From: Microbacterium sp. 11MF
Lineage (GTDB): Bacteria > Actinomycetota > Actinomycetes > Actinomycetales > Microbacteriaceae
Assembly (NCBI RefSeq): GCF_000383475.1
Contig: NZ_KB911460.1
Location: forward strand, 930,001 to 994,000
Reading direction: 5' to 3'
DNA: 64,000 bases
Both the position numbers and the translations under genes were made by a program. The notes below the pieces were generated by a model. It made no database searches, had not been told where the DNA came from, and saw only the letters and a program-made list of their open reading frames with translations. Shown here in pieces: positions 1 through 9,041 of this stretch (positions within the stretch are counted from its first letter, which is position 1; every line of letters begins with the position of its first letter).

Positions 1-559
1 CGCCGAGGCGACGCTGGAGCGACGCGATCTGCGTACGGGTCTGGACGCGGAGCTTCGCGTCGAGGTTCGACAGCGGCTCGTCCATGAGGAACACCTGGGG
101 CTGACGCACGATCGCGCGACCCATGGCGACACGCTGACGCTGACCACCCGAGAGTGCCTTCGGCTTGCGGGTCAGGTACTCCTCGAGGTCGAGAAGCTTG
201 GCGGCCTCGAGGACACGCGATGCACGCTCCTCCTTGCCGACACCGGCGATCTTGAGCGCGAAGCCCATGTTCTCGGCGACGGTCATGTGCGGGTAGAGCG
301 CGTAGTTCTGGAACACCATCGCGATGTCGCGGTCCTTCGGCGGGACGTCGGTGACGTCGCGGTCGCCGATCCGGATCGAGCCGGAGTTGACCTCTTCGAG
401 GCCCGCGAGCATGCGGAGCGAGGTGGACTTACCGCAACCGGAAGGGCCGACCAGGACGAGGAACTCGCCATCGGCGACCTCGAGGTTGAGCTTGTCGACC
501 GCCGGGCGGGTGCCACCGGGGTACAGACGGGTTGCGTTGTCGAATGTGACGGACGCCAT
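1..559 (-). CDS. ugpC: UgpC/MsmK-type sugar ABC transporter ATPase (partial, 3' end outside window)
   Basis: The first 186 codons of an ATPase that would energise carbohydrate or glycerol-3-phosphate ABC importers are visible. The Walker A motif GPSGCGKST lies at residues 38-46, the signature LSGGQRQR near 135-142, and the Walker B VFLMDEP near 155-161, followed by SNLDAKLR. Full-length family members have about 360-390 residues with a C-terminal TOBE domain, which is cut off here. The ATG at 557-559 is preceded by a GGAGAAG ribosome site. No permease or binding-protein gene is adjacent on the visible side, as is usual for shared MsmK-like ATPases of actinobacteria. The leader (560-660) contains short hairpins, for example 613-629. 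Which sugar it serves cannot be told. Confidence 0.93.
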   Translation of the reverse strand, partial: MASVTFDNATRLYPGGTRPAVDKLNLEVADGEFLVLVGPSGCGKSTSLRMLAGLEEVNSGSIRIGDRDVTDVPPKDRDIAMVFQNYALYPHMTVAENMGFALKIAGVGKEERASRVLEAAKLLDLEEYLTRKPKALSGGQRQRVAMGRAIVRQPQVFLMDEPLSNLDAKLRVQTRTQIASLQRRLG

Positions 560-789
560 CGTTTCTTCTCCTTCACCGGCAGGTACGTGCCGGACGATCC
601 GTAGTGAAGCGAGCGGGGGGACTCCCCGCACACCCATCATCGGGTGCGTGTTCAGTATGCCACGGTCGCGGCCAGGGGAGGGATGCGGTCTCGTCAGCCT
701 TTTTCCAGCGCGTCTGACTAACATCGGAGCGTGCGCCACCCCCGGGCGCCGGGCCCGTTGGCCGCACCACAGAACTTTCCCGAGGTTTC

Positions 790-1758
790 ATGTCCACCGA
801 TTCCGGCGACACTCCGTCATCCGCGACCGACCGTCGCGAAGCCGTGCGCGAGAAGGCGAAGCGCGTTCACGTCCGACAGTCGCGAGCACGCCTGGCTCGC
901 CGCATCTCGCTCGGCGTCCTCGCCACGGGTGCTGTCGCCGCTGTCGCCGCCGTCGTCGTGTGGTCGGTCACGTCGACGATGGGCGGGCGCGACCTGACGC
1001 CCGAGACGGCCAGCTCGGACGGGTTCGCCGTGAGCGACGTCACCGGCGTGGCATCCGACCAGGGCGCCATCGACGACAGCGCCGTCGAAGCCACGCCGGG
1101 TTCGGACAAGGCGGCCACGCCGGCACCGACGGCATCCGCTACGGCGCCCGTCGACATCCGCGTCTACGTCGACTACCTCTCGCCGGGCGCCCGTGAATGG
1201 CAGCTCGCGAACGTCGATCAGCTGACGACGTGGGTCGACGAGGGAGCCGCGACGCTGAGCTACCACCCCGTCTCGATGCTGACGGCCAAGTCGAACGGCA
1301 CGAAGTACTCGTTGCGTGCCGCTGCGGCCGCCGCCTGCGTCGCGACCCACGACGAGAGCGTGTTCTTCGCTTACAACACCGAGCTGCTCACGCGGCAGCC
1401 CGCCATGGACACCGACGGCTTCTCGGACGTCGAGCTCGCCGATCTCGCGCAGGCCGTGGGCGCGGGCGACCCCGACACCCTCCGCTCGTGCATCGAGGAC
1501 GGCGACTACGTCCAGTGGGCGAAGGACGCCACCGAGCGCGCCATCGCCGGGATCCCCGACACCGACGGACTGCAGCTCACCGGGACCCCGATGATCCTCG
1601 TCAACGGCCAGCCGTACATGGGCGCGTTGAAGGATGCCGCGGAGTTCTCGCAGTTCGTGCTGACGAGCGCCAGCGACGCGTTCTACACGGACCAGACCCC
1701 GACCCCGACGCCCACCGCTCCGGCAACCCCCGCCGCACCCGCCACGCCCGAAGGCTGA
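790..1758 (+). CDS. membrane-anchored DsbA-like thioredoxin-fold protein lacking the CXXC motif
   Basis: A 322-residue protein with a basic cytoplasmic N-terminus, one membrane segment (about residues 39-62), a low-complexity linker and an extracytoplasmic DsbA/thioredoxin_4 domain (about 115-300). The tail is rich in Pro and Thr. The family resemblance is clear from the strand before the active site, the Ala-rich helix with CVATHD, and the cis-Pro loop TGTPMILVNG near 265. At the active site, where relatives have CPxC, the sequence reads SPGA (Ser131, Ala134), so both catalytic cysteines are absent. Two other cysteines remain (about 183 and 236). Disulfide exchange at the usual site is therefore unlikely, and a chaperone or binding role is only a guess. 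It is a single gene ending just before tRNA-Thr. Confidence 0.8.
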   Translation: MSTDSGDTPSSATDRREAVREKAKRVHVRQSRARLARRISLGVLATGAVAAVAAVVVWSVTSTMGGRDLTPETASSDGFAVSDVTGVASDQGAIDDSAVEATPGSDKAATPAPTASATAPVDIRVYVDYLSPGAREWQLANVDQLTTWVDEGAATLSYHPVSMLTAKSNGTKYSLRAAAAAACVATHDESVFFAYNTELLTRQPAMDTDGFSDVELADLAQAVGAGDPDTLRSCIEDGDYVQWAKDATERAIAGIPDTDGLQLTGTPMILVNGQPYMGALKDAAEFSQFVLTSASDAFYTDQTPTPTPTAPATPAAPATPEG

Positions 1759-1772
1759 CCCCGCGGCCCGGT

Positions 1773-1778
1773 TAGACT
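1773..1778 (+). promoter_or_regulatory. -10 element of tRNA-Thr
   Basis: TAGACT lies 9 nt before the tRNA. This is the same TAGxxT -10 type used throughout the window. No convincing -35 is visible, and it sits just after the preceding stop codon. Confidence 0.5.
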
Positions 1779-1787
1779 GGGCCCTCT

Positions 1788-1860
1788 GCCGGCTTGGCGC
1801 AATTGGTAGCGCACCGTACTTGTAATACGGGGGTTGCAGGTTCAAGTCCTGTAGCCGGCA
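1788..1860 (+). tRNA. tRNA-Thr (anticodon TGT)
   Basis: A complete 73-nt cloverleaf. The acceptor stem GCCGGCT pairs with AGCCGGC, followed by discriminator A. The D arm contains AATTGGTAG, the anticodon stem CCGTA/TACGG encloses loop CTTGTAA with anticodon TGT, and the T arm has GGTTCAAGTCC. The 3' CCA is not encoded. A terminator hairpin follows directly. Confidence 0.95.
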
Positions 1861-1878
1861 CCGTCGACACGTCACGCG

Positions 1879-1917
1879 AGAGAGCCCCCGCTCCTGTTCA
1901 GGATGCGGGGGCTCTCT
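1879..1917 (+). terminator. intrinsic terminator after tRNA-Thr
   Basis: A perfect 13-bp inverted repeat (AGAGAGCCCCCGC / GCGGGGGCTCTCT) with a 13-nt loop. The run of T is short, as is common in high-GC actinobacteria. Confidence 0.8.
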
Positions 1918-1988
1918 TCGTGCGACGGCTCAGTAGATCTGCGCGTCCGGGACATGCTCACCTCGTCGCGGGTGGCACAGCCGCTCGG

Positions 1989-3275
1989 TCAGTCCTGGTC
2001 GGGGTCGGCGCTTTCGCGCGTCGTGACCCGGACCTCGGCGATCCGTCGACGATCGAGCGCCGTGACCTCGATGGTCGCGCCGTCGACCTCGATCGCGTCG
2101 CCGACGACGGCGAGGCGGCCGAGCCGCTCCATGACGAATCCGGCGACCGTGTCGGACGCTCCGCGGGGAAGCACGATGCCCGTCGCCTCCGAGAAGTCCT
2201 GCAGGTTCAGACGTCCGTCGATGATCTCGCGGTCCGCGTCGGGCGCGACCGCGGTGTCGTATTCGTCGAAGATCTCGCCCACGACCTCCTCTACGAGGTC
2301 CTCGAGGGTGACGATTCCGTCCGTCCCGCCGTACTCGTCGACCACCACCGCGATCTGGTGCCCTTCGGCGCGCATCTTGGTGAGTGTCGGCAGGACGCGC
2401 GCCGTCGACGGGAAGTAGGGGATCGGTCGCACGATGCCCGACAAGGGGGCATCCCGACCCTCGGCGACCGCCTCGAAGAGGTCACGGACGTGCACGAACC
2501 CGACGATGTCGTCGATCGAGGTGTCCGCGACGGGGTAGCGCGAGAACGGCAGCGCTCGGGCGTGCGCGACCGCCTCGCCGATGGTCGCGGTGTCGTCGAG
2601 CGCGGTGACCTCGGGGCGGGGGCGCATGACCTCGCTGAGCTGACGGCCACGCAGCGACAGGACGTCCTCGAGGATGCGGCGCTCGTCGTCGGGCAGCCCT
2701 TCGTGACTGGCGACGATGTCTCGGACTTCCTCGTCGGTCATCTCCTCACCCGTCTTGTGCGGGTCGCCGCCCAGCAGACGGACGAGCGCGTTCGTCGAGA
2801 CGGAGAGCAGCCAGATCACCGGCCGCATGACCTTTGCGAACCCGTCGAGGACGGGCGCGACGGCGTAGGCGAACTGGGCGTTCCGTTGGATCGCGAGCCG
2901 CTTCGGCACGAGTTCGCCGAGCACGAGCGAGAGGTAGGCGATAAGCAGCGTGAGGAGAAGCGTCGCCAACGTCAGGGCGAGTCCCGGATCGGCCCCCAGC
3001 GACTCGATGAGGGGGGCGACCGATGGGGCGATCGAGGTGGCGCCGTACGCGGCGGACGCGAAGCCCGCCACGGTCACGCCGATCTGTACGGCGGAGAGGA
3101 AGGTGTTCGGGTTGCGGGCCAGACCCGCCACCTTCGCTCCTCGCTTGCCCCGTGCGGCGATCGCGTTGATCTGGCTCTCGCGGAGCGTCACGAGCGCCAT
3201 CTCGGTGGCTGCGAAGACGCCCCCCACCAGGACGAACACCACGACGAGGGCGATGTTCAGGGCGAGGTCGTTCAT
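1989..3275 (-). CDS. CNNM/CorC (hemolysin C) family membrane protein
   Basis: A 428-residue protein with an N-terminal DUF21/CNNM domain of four membrane segments (about 1-185), a pair of CBS domains (about 205-330) and a C-terminal CorC_HlyC domain (about 345-420). Members of this family export or sense divalent cations such as Mg2+ or Co2+; hemolysin is a historical name. The start ATG has a GAGGAG site 6 nt upstream. It lies 62 bp downstream of terC on the same strand with no terminator between them, so it may be transcribed from the terC riboswitch promoter, which would tie it to Mn2+ handling (inference). Confidence 0.9.
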   Translation of the reverse strand: MNDLALNIALVVVFVLVGGVFAATEMALVTLRESQINAIAARGKRGAKVAGLARNPNTFLSAVQIGVTVAGFASAAYGATSIAPSVAPLIESLGADPGLALTLATLLLTLLIAYLSLVLGELVPKRLAIQRNAQFAYAVAPVLDGFAKVMRPVIWLLSVSTNALVRLLGGDPHKTGEEMTDEEVRDIVASHEGLPDDERRILEDVLSLRGRQLSEVMRPRPEVTALDDTATIGEAVAHARALPFSRYPVADTSIDDIVGFVHVRDLFEAVAEGRDAPLSGIVRPIPYFPSTARVLPTLTKMRAEGHQIAVVVDEYGGTDGIVTLEDLVEEVVGEIFDEYDTAVAPDADREIIDGRLNLQDFSEATGIVLPRGASDTVAGFVMERLGRLAVVGDAIEVDGATIEVTALDRRRIAEVRVTTRESADPDQD

Positions 3276-3337
3276 CGGGTCTCCTCGATGTCTGCGGCCT
3301 CAGTGAGGGGCGTCCGCGTATGGTCGCTGTCCATCGG

Positions 3338-4369
3338 TCAGCTGTGCTCCTTCTTCTGCTCCGGGGTCGACGTGGGCGTTCCGCTCGCGAGAGCCTTCGC
3401 GTCGTCGCGACGCGTCTTGGCGAGGCTCGCGACGGTCGCCACGACGATCGTGGCCGCGATAAACAGCAGCGAGAGCCAGATCGGGATCTCGGGTACCCAC
3501 AGCAGCGGCTCGCCGCCGTTGATGAAGGGAAGCTCGTTGACGTGCAGAGCGTGGAAGAGCAGCTTGACGCCGATGAAGGCGAGGATGACCGCCAGGCCCT
3601 GAGCCAGGTAAACGAGACGCTCCAGCAGACCGCCGATGAGGAAGTAGAGCTGACGCAGACCCATGAGGGCGAAGGCGTTGGCGGTGAAGACGATGTACGC
3701 CTCGTTCGTGAGGCCGTAGATGGCGGGGATCGAGTCGACCGCGAAGATCAGGTCGACGAATCCGATGGCGACGATGACGAGCAGCATCGGGGTAACGAAG
3801 CGCTTGCCGCCCTTCTTCACCGTGAGCTTGTCGCCGTTGTACTCGTCGCTGACGGGCAGGATGCGGCGGACGAACTGCATGAACCTGCCGTTGGCCGGGT
3901 CGGAGTCGCCGTGGGCGAACGCCTGACGGTAGGCCAGGAACAGCAGCAACGCCCCGAAGATGTAGAAGATCCACGAGAAGTTCTCGATGAGGGCGGCGCC
4001 CACCGCGATGAATCCACCGCGCATGATCAGGGCGATCACGATGCCGATCATCAGCACCTTCTGCTGATAGATCTTCGGCACGGCGAACCCGGCCATCACG
4101 ATGAGGAAGACGAAGAGGTTGTCGATCGACAGCGCCTTCTCCGTCAGGTACCCGGCGAAGTACTCGCCGGAGTACACCCATCCCCAGCCGGGCACGAAAC
4201 CGATGACGACGCCGAACAACAGAGCGAGCCCGATGTAGAAGGCCGACCAGCGGGCGGACTCACCGACCGACGGCTCGTGCGGCTTGCGCACGTGCGCGAA
4301 GAATTCATAGACGAAGAATGCGATCGTGACAGCGATCGTGATGCCCCAGACAAGGGGGGTGATTTCCAC
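3338..4369 (-). CDS. TerC family integral membrane protein
   Basis: A 343-residue TerC protein with about nine membrane segments and the acidic intramembrane motifs typical of the family, for example KALSIDNLFVFLIV near residue 65 and DLIFAVDSIPAIYG near 200. The family exports metal ions; several members lower cytoplasmic Mn2+ or help load secreted enzymes. I choose the GTG at 4367-4369 (first residues VEITPLVW, with GAGGAG just upstream). An in-frame ATG at 4426 would add 19 codons, but these lie inside the riboswitch aptamer. The gene is followed at 62 bp by a CNNM/CorC gene. Confidence 0.9.
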   Translation of the reverse strand: MEITPLVWGITIAVTIAFFVYEFFAHVRKPHEPSVGESARWSAFYIGLALLFGVVIGFVPGWGWVYSGEYFAGYLTEKALSIDNLFVFLIVMAGFAVPKIYQQKVLMIGIVIALIMRGGFIAVGAALIENFSWIFYIFGALLLFLAYRQAFAHGDSDPANGRFMQFVRRILPVSDEYNGDKLTVKKGGKRFVTPMLLVIVAIGFVDLIFAVDSIPAIYGLTNEAYIVFTANAFALMGLRQLYFLIGGLLERLVYLAQGLAVILAFIGVKLLFHALHVNELPFINGGEPLLWVPEIPIWLSLLFIAATIVVATVASLAKTRRDDAKALASGTPTSTPEQKKEHS

Positions 4370-4401
4370 AGGAGTCTCCTCGATGGCGTGAACGAATGAC
4401 G

Positions 4402-4499
4402 CCAGAGTCTTCTCCATCCCGAACATTCGAGACCGGTGGTCCGGGATGCGCCTTCACATCCGTAATGACGAACCGACCGTAGCGGAGTACTCCCCCTGG
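4402..4499 (-). promoter_or_regulatory. yybP-ykoY (manganese) riboswitch
   Basis: Reading the minus strand, the hallmarks of this aptamer appear in order: P1 5' arm CCAGGG, the conserved GGGGAGTA, then CCGCTACGG, TCGTCATTACGG, an inner stem and loop, and the 3' conserved GGAGAAGACTCTGG, whose CTCTGG closes P1 as six pairs. This class binds Mn2+ and commonly sits in front of terC-like exporters. The aptamer ends about 33 nt before the GTG start of terC, so control could act on translation or on an overlapping terminator. A covariance-model search (Rfam RF00080) was not run. Confidence 0.82.
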
Positions 4500-4507
4500 G
4501 GATTCCG

Positions 4508-4513
4508 ATTTTA
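4508..4513 (-). promoter_or_regulatory. -10 element for the riboswitch-terC transcript
   Basis: TAAAAT on the minus strand, unusually AT-rich for this genome. Its position would start transcription around 4501, right at the 5' edge of the aptamer. No good -35 is seen; the nearest is TTGTCA, 21 nt upstream. Confidence 0.55.
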
Positions 4514-4563
4514 TGGGATGCCGGACGCGGAAACTGACAATTGCCTCGACGCGGTCCATCGTG

Positions 4564-5466
4564 CTATCGGCCGGCGGGCTCTTTGAGGTCGTCGCTGGCG
4601 TAGGGAGCCGGAGCGGGGGCGTGCGCGTAGGGGATGAACCAGCTCGCGAAATCCAGGGGAGGCGTGGCGGCCGCGGCATCCCGCTTCGTGGTCTCGTCTT
4701 GGTCGGCGAAGAGCGATTCCACGTCGAGGTCCTGGAAGAGGACCGTGTCGAGGTGCTCACGCCAGCCCGAGGGCAGGTCGCCGCCGAGGCGGTCGGCGTT
4801 GCGCTGTGCTTCGTCGAGCACGAGCTTGAGCGCGAGTTCGTGGGCGACGGTCGGCGGGTAGACGGGCGAGGCGCTCAAGCGGGACGTCACCTCGATCGTC
4901 GCGGCGAGGAACTTCTGAGCGAACATCCGGTCGTAGTGGGTCGCGTACTGGGGCGGCAGCTGCGAGATCACATGGGTCTCGCGCCACGCGGAGCGGTCGT
5001 CCGCGGCATCCGCCAACTGCATCACGTCGTCGAACAGGCAGTCCACCACCATGACGGACGCGTTCCAGACGAGACCCTTGATGATGGTGCGCTGACGCAG
5101 TTCGGACGCCGAGGCGTCGCCGGTCGCACCACCGAAGAGCTCGTTCAGGGCCCAGTCGATGCCCTCCAGTCGCGCGCCGGCCTGCGCGACCTTCGCCGTG
5201 TCGGAGGACCCGGCCGGCACGCTGCCCGACGTCCCCTGCCACTGCGAGTCGACGATCGCGACGCTCGACGATTCGATCCGGACGAGGTCTTCGGCTCCCG
5301 GTGCGACGGAGACCCCGATCATCGACAGCAATGCGTCCTCGGCTGTCAGGGCCGACGCCGACATCCGGGATGCGTCGTCCGGGCCGTTCACCAGGTCGTC
5401 GGGATGAGCGCAGACGAGGTCGAGATCGATTCTCACCGACGCACGGTATTGAGGATCAATGGGCAT
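4564..5466 (-). CDS. hypothetical protein, 300 aa
   Basis: Not recognised. It is a soluble, acidic, mostly helical protein without signal peptide or membrane segment. It starts MPIDPQYRASVRIDLDLV and ends in an Ala/Pro-rich tail. The reading frame shows the GC3 bias of a real gene. It follows the oligopeptidase B gene at a 39-bp gap on the same strand and is probably its operon partner. No catalytic motif was spotted. The start ATG at 5466 is the only reasonable one, and the N-terminal strand pattern and the WRETHVISQLPPQ segment could help to find homologues. Confidence 0.75.
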   Translation of the reverse strand: MPIDPQYRASVRIDLDLVCAHPDDLVNGPDDASRMSASALTAEDALLSMIGVSVAPGAEDLVRIESSSVAIVDSQWQGTSGSVPAGSSDTAKVAQAGARLEGIDWALNELFGGATGDASASELRQRTIIKGLVWNASVMVVDCLFDDVMQLADAADDRSAWRETHVISQLPPQYATHYDRMFAQKFLAATIEVTSRLSASPVYPPTVAHELALKLVLDEAQRNADRLGGDLPSGWREHLDTVLFQDLDVESLFADQDETTKRDAAAATPPLDFASWFIPYAHAPAPAPYASDDLKEPAGR

Positions 5467-5505
5467 GGCGGCATCGTACCCAGCGGGCCGCCGGAATCGC
5501 GACGA

Positions 5506-7620
5506 TCAGCCGTTCTCCGCGAGTCCCATCACGTCCAGGAGCCAGGCGAGCTCGAAGGCGCGCTCGCGCCACGAGTTGTACCGGCCGCTCACTCCGCCGT
5601 GTCCGGCGACCATCTCGCACTTGAGGAGCGCGTCCGCACCGACCTCGCGCAGACGTGCCACCCACTTCGCCGGTTCGACGTACAGAACACGGGTGTCGTT
5701 GAGGGATGTCACCGCGAGGATGCGGGGATAGCGGACCCCCTCCTGCACGTTCTCGTACGGCGTGTACGACTTCATGTAGGCGTACACGTCCGCGTTGTGC
5801 AGCGGGTCGCCCCACTCGTCCCATTCGATGACGGTGAGGGGGAGGGATGGGTCGAGGATCGTCGTGAGCGCATCGACGAAGGGCACCCCGGCCAGGATGC
5901 CGGCGAAGAGGTCCGGGGCGAGGTTCGCGACGGCGCCCATGAGAAGCCCGCCGGCGGAGCCGCCCTCGGCGACCAGCCGGTCGGGCGACGTGTAGCCCTC
6001 GGCGACGAGATGGCGCCCGACGGCGACGAAGTCGGTGAAGGTGTTGCGCTTGCGGAGGAGCTTGCCCTCCTCGTACCACTGCCGGCCCATCTCCCCGCCG
6101 CCGCGGACGTGGGCGATGGCGAAGATCACGCCGCGGTCGAGCATCGACAGGCGCGCCACCGAGAAGCCGGGCTCGATGGAGTGCTCGTACGACCCGTAGC
6201 CGTACAGGTGCAGTGGTCGGGGCGAGACGCCGGGCTCTCCGAACGAGCGCTTCCAGACGAGGGACACGGGGATGCGGGTGCCGTCGTCGGCGACGGCCCA
6301 CACGCGTTCCTGGCCGTAATCCGCGGGGTCGTAGCCGCCCAGGACGGGCTGGCTCTTGCGCAGCAGCAGTTCGCCCGTGGCGACCTCGAGGTCGTAGACG
6401 GTGCCGGGGGTGGTGAACGAGGCGTAGCCCAGCCGGATGACCGGCGGTGCCCACTCCGACGACCCGCTCGCGCCGACCGCGTACAGCGGCTCGTCGAAGC
6501 CGATCTCACGCACCTCGTCGGTGGCGTAATCCAGGATGCCGACCCGCGCCAGGCCATCACGCCGGTACTCGACGACCGCCCAGTCCCGGTAGGCCGAGGC
6601 GTCGAGCAGGCGCCGGCCCGGCAGGTGGGGCAGGACGACGTGACGGTCGCCGGTGGGGTCGGATGCCGCGACGCGGACGAGTTCGAAGTCGAGCGCGCCG
6701 TCGTTGTGGAGGATGTAGAGGACGTCCTCGCCGTCGACGACCGCGTGGGTAAGCGAGTACTCGACGCCCTCGCGCCGCGGCCACACCGAGCGCGGCTCGG
6801 AGGTGAGGTCGTCGGCGGGAACCAGGAACTCCTCGGACGTGATCGACGAGCCGACCCCGATCACCAGGTAGCGGTCGCTTCGCGTGAAGCCCGCTCCGAC
6901 CCAGTAGCGCTCATCGGGCTCGGTGAAGATCGCCTGATCGGATGCGGCATCCGTCCCCACTTCGTGCAGCCAGACCGTGTCGGGACGCCACGCGTCGTCG
7001 ACCGTCGTGTAGACGACGTGACGACCGTCGGGGGAGAACACGGCGCCGGAGGAGGTGTTCTCCACGACGTCGGGGAGGTCGTCGCCGGTCGCGAGGTCGC
7101 GGATGCGGAGGGTGTAGCGCTCGTCGCCCGCGACGTCGACGCCGTAGAGCAGGCGCGTGCCGTCGTTGGAGACGTCGAGGCTGCCGAGGGAGAAGAAGTC
7201 GTGCCCGTCCGCTTCGACGTTGCCGTCGAGGAGGACCTGCTCGCCGGGGACCTCGGTCTCGGGGGAGAGGACGGGCGGGGTCCAGTCGTCCGGGTCGCTG
7301 ATCGGCGCTCGGCAGTTGATCCCGTACTGCTTGCCCTCGACCGTCCGGCCGTAGTACCACCAGTGGCCGCGCCGCGAGGGGACCGAGAGATCCGTCTCGA
7401 GGGTGCGTCCCTTGATCTCGTCGAAGAGGCGGCCCCGGAGTTCCTCGAGGTGAGCGGTGCGTTCGTCGGTGTACGCGTTCTCGGCCTCGAGGTGGCCGAT
7501 GACGTCCTGGTCGTCCTTCGCGCGCAGCCATTCGTAGGGATCTGAGACGGCGTCGCCGTGGTGGGTCCGGGTGAGGGGGCGGCGGTCGGCGACGGGCGGC
7601 GTCACGGCTTCGGAAGTCAC
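5506..7620 (-). CDS. ptrB: oligopeptidase B-like S9 family serine peptidase
   Basis: A 704-residue cytosolic peptidase of the prolyl oligopeptidase clan. The N-terminal beta-propeller (about 70-400) is followed by an alpha/beta-hydrolase domain. The catalytic Ser lies in GGSAGG (near 540), the Asp in SLNDTRV (near 630), and the His in AGHGG (near 670). Size and the conserved C-terminal domain match protease II, which cleaves short peptides after Lys or Arg. There is no signal peptide. It heads a two-gene unit with the unknown 300-residue protein. The specificity assignment is by family only. Confidence 0.88.
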   Translation of the reverse strand: MTSEAVTPPVADRRPLTRTHHGDAVSDPYEWLRAKDDQDVIGHLEAENAYTDERTAHLEELRGRLFDEIKGRTLETDLSVPSRRGHWWYYGRTVEGKQYGINCRAPISDPDDWTPPVLSPETEVPGEQVLLDGNVEADGHDFFSLGSLDVSNDGTRLLYGVDVAGDERYTLRIRDLATGDDLPDVVENTSSGAVFSPDGRHVVYTTVDDAWRPDTVWLHEVGTDAASDQAIFTEPDERYWVGAGFTRSDRYLVIGVGSSITSEEFLVPADDLTSEPRSVWPRREGVEYSLTHAVVDGEDVLYILHNDGALDFELVRVAASDPTGDRHVVLPHLPGRRLLDASAYRDWAVVEYRRDGLARVGILDYATDEVREIGFDEPLYAVGASGSSEWAPPVIRLGYASFTTPGTVYDLEVATGELLLRKSQPVLGGYDPADYGQERVWAVADDGTRIPVSLVWKRSFGEPGVSPRPLHLYGYGSYEHSIEPGFSVARLSMLDRGVIFAIAHVRGGGEMGRQWYEEGKLLRKRNTFTDFVAVGRHLVAEGYTSPDRLVAEGGSAGGLLMGAVANLAPDLFAGILAGVPFVDALTTILDPSLPLTVIEWDEWGDPLHNADVYAYMKSYTPYENVQEGVRYPRILAVTSLNDTRVLYVEPAKWVARLREVGADALLKCEMVAGHGGVSGRYNSWRERAFELAWLLDVMGLAENG

Positions 7621-7790
7621 CCGACCACGCTAACCGACCCTCGCGGGCGCGCGCGGGTTATGCCGTGGCGGAACCTGTGCGAGGATTTTCCAGGCCCGAC
7701 TGAACTGCTGATGACGTCTGGGTGAACTTTTCGTTCGCAACGCCGATCGCCGCGGCACCCGTTCCCCCGATTCCCGACGGAAAGCGAACT

Positions 7791-9041
7791 GTGGAAACCG
7801 CAGCACTCATCGTCGTCCTGGTCATCGCACTGGCACTGTTCTTCGACTTCACCAACGGCTTCCACGACACCGCGAACGCGATGGCCACGCCCATCGCGAC
7901 GGGTGCCCTGAAGCCCAAGGTCGCCGTCCTCCTCGCGGCTTGTCTGAACCTCGTGGGCGCCTTCTTGTCCACCGAGGTCGCTAAGACGATCTCGGGCGGC
8001 ATGATCCGCGAAGATCAGCTCTCGCAGTCGATCTTCCCGGCCATCATCTTCGCCGGCCTCATCGGCGCCATCACCTGGAACATGCTGACGTGGCTCCTGG
8101 GTCTCCCCTCCAGCTCGTCGCACGCCCTGTTCGGCGGCCTCATCGGGGCGACGATCGTCGGTGCCTCGATCAGTGCGATCGACACGGGGGTCGTGCTCTC
8201 GAAGGTCGTCCTGCCGGCGCTCATCGCCCCCCTCACCGCCGGGATCATCGCCTTCGTGGCGACCAAGATCGCCTACGTCGTGACCCGCCGCTACGACAAC
8301 AAGCCCGACGGACGCGACGGCTTCCGCTGGGGGCAGATCTTCACGTCCTCGCTGGTCGCGCTGGCCCACGGCACGAACGACGCGCAGAAGACGATGGGTG
8401 TCATCACCCTCGCCCTCATCACGGTCGGCTGGCAGACCCAGTCGGACCCCCAGCTCTGGGTCATCTTCGCCTGCGCGCTCACGATCGCCCTCGGCACCTA
8501 CATGGGCGGCTGGCGCATCATCCGCACCCTCGGCAAGGGCCTCACCGACGTGAAGCCGGCGCAGGGCTTCTCGGCGGAGGCATCCACCGCCTCGACGATC
8601 CTCGCCTCGAGCGCCCTGGGCTTCGCACTGTCCACGACCCAGGTCGCCTCGGGCTCCGTCATCGGCTCGGGTCTCGGACGCCGCGGCGCGATCGTCCGCT
8701 GGGGGACGGTCGGGCGCATCACCGTGGGCTGGGTGCTGACCCTCCCCGCTGCCGGCATCGTCGGGGCGCTCGCCGCGTTCCTCATCGTCGGGTTCGAGAA
8801 CCTGTTCGGCCAGGGCGTCGGCGAACTCATCGGCGTAATCATCGGCGCGGTCATCGCCGTCGCGATCGTCCTCGCGATCTTCCTGCGCTCGCGGCGCAAC
8901 GAGATCACCGCGGCGAACGCGATGAGCGAGGTCGCCGACTCCGGTGCCGCCGTGGACCTCACCGAGGAACCGCCGCCCACCCGCCGCCAGCAGCGCGTCG
9001 CTCAGGCGGCCGCCGCATCCGACGAGGAGAACGCCCGATGA
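7791..9041 (+). CDS. pit: PiT family inorganic phosphate transporter
   Basis: A 416-residue membrane protein (from GTG 7791) with about ten membrane segments and the duplicated PiT signatures: FTNGFHDTANAMAT near residue 20 and HGTNDAQKTMG near 200. It takes up metal-phosphate with protons. The GTG at 7791 has GGAAAG 6 nt upstream and places the first helix at the N-terminus. Another GTG at 7722 would add 23 residues without an obvious ribosome site. It ends in a 4-bp ATGA overlap with a small membrane-protein gene, implying translational coupling. Confidence 0.92.
   Translation: METAALIVVLVIALALFFDFTNGFHDTANAMATPIATGALKPKVAVLLAACLNLVGAFLSTEVAKTISGGMIREDQLSQSIFPAIIFAGLIGAITWNMLTWLLGLPSSSSHALFGGLIGATIVGASISAIDTGVVLSKVVLPALIAPLTAGIIAFVATKIAYVVTRRYDNKPDGRDGFRWGQIFTSSLVALAHGTNDAQKTMGVITLALITVGWQTQSDPQLWVIFACALTIALGTYMGGWRIIRTLGKGLTDVKPAQGFSAEASTASTILASSALGFALSTTQVASGSVIGSGLGRRGAIVRWGTVGRITVGWVLTLPAAGIVGALAAFLIVGFENLFGQGVGELIGVIIGAVIAVAIVLAIFLRSRRNEITAANAMSEVADSGAAVDLTEEPPPTRRQQRVAQAAAASDEENAR

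Noticed and set aside
4370..4426. ATG start for terC at 4426
   Set aside because: It lies inside the riboswitch aptamer, and GTG 4369 has a good ribosome site and the family N-terminus.
4513..7545. A 1010-codon + strand open frame opposite ptrB and its neighbour
   Set aside because: It is an antisense shadow caused by high GC3; its translation is Arg/Val/Gly-rich without domains, while the minus strand encodes clear genes.
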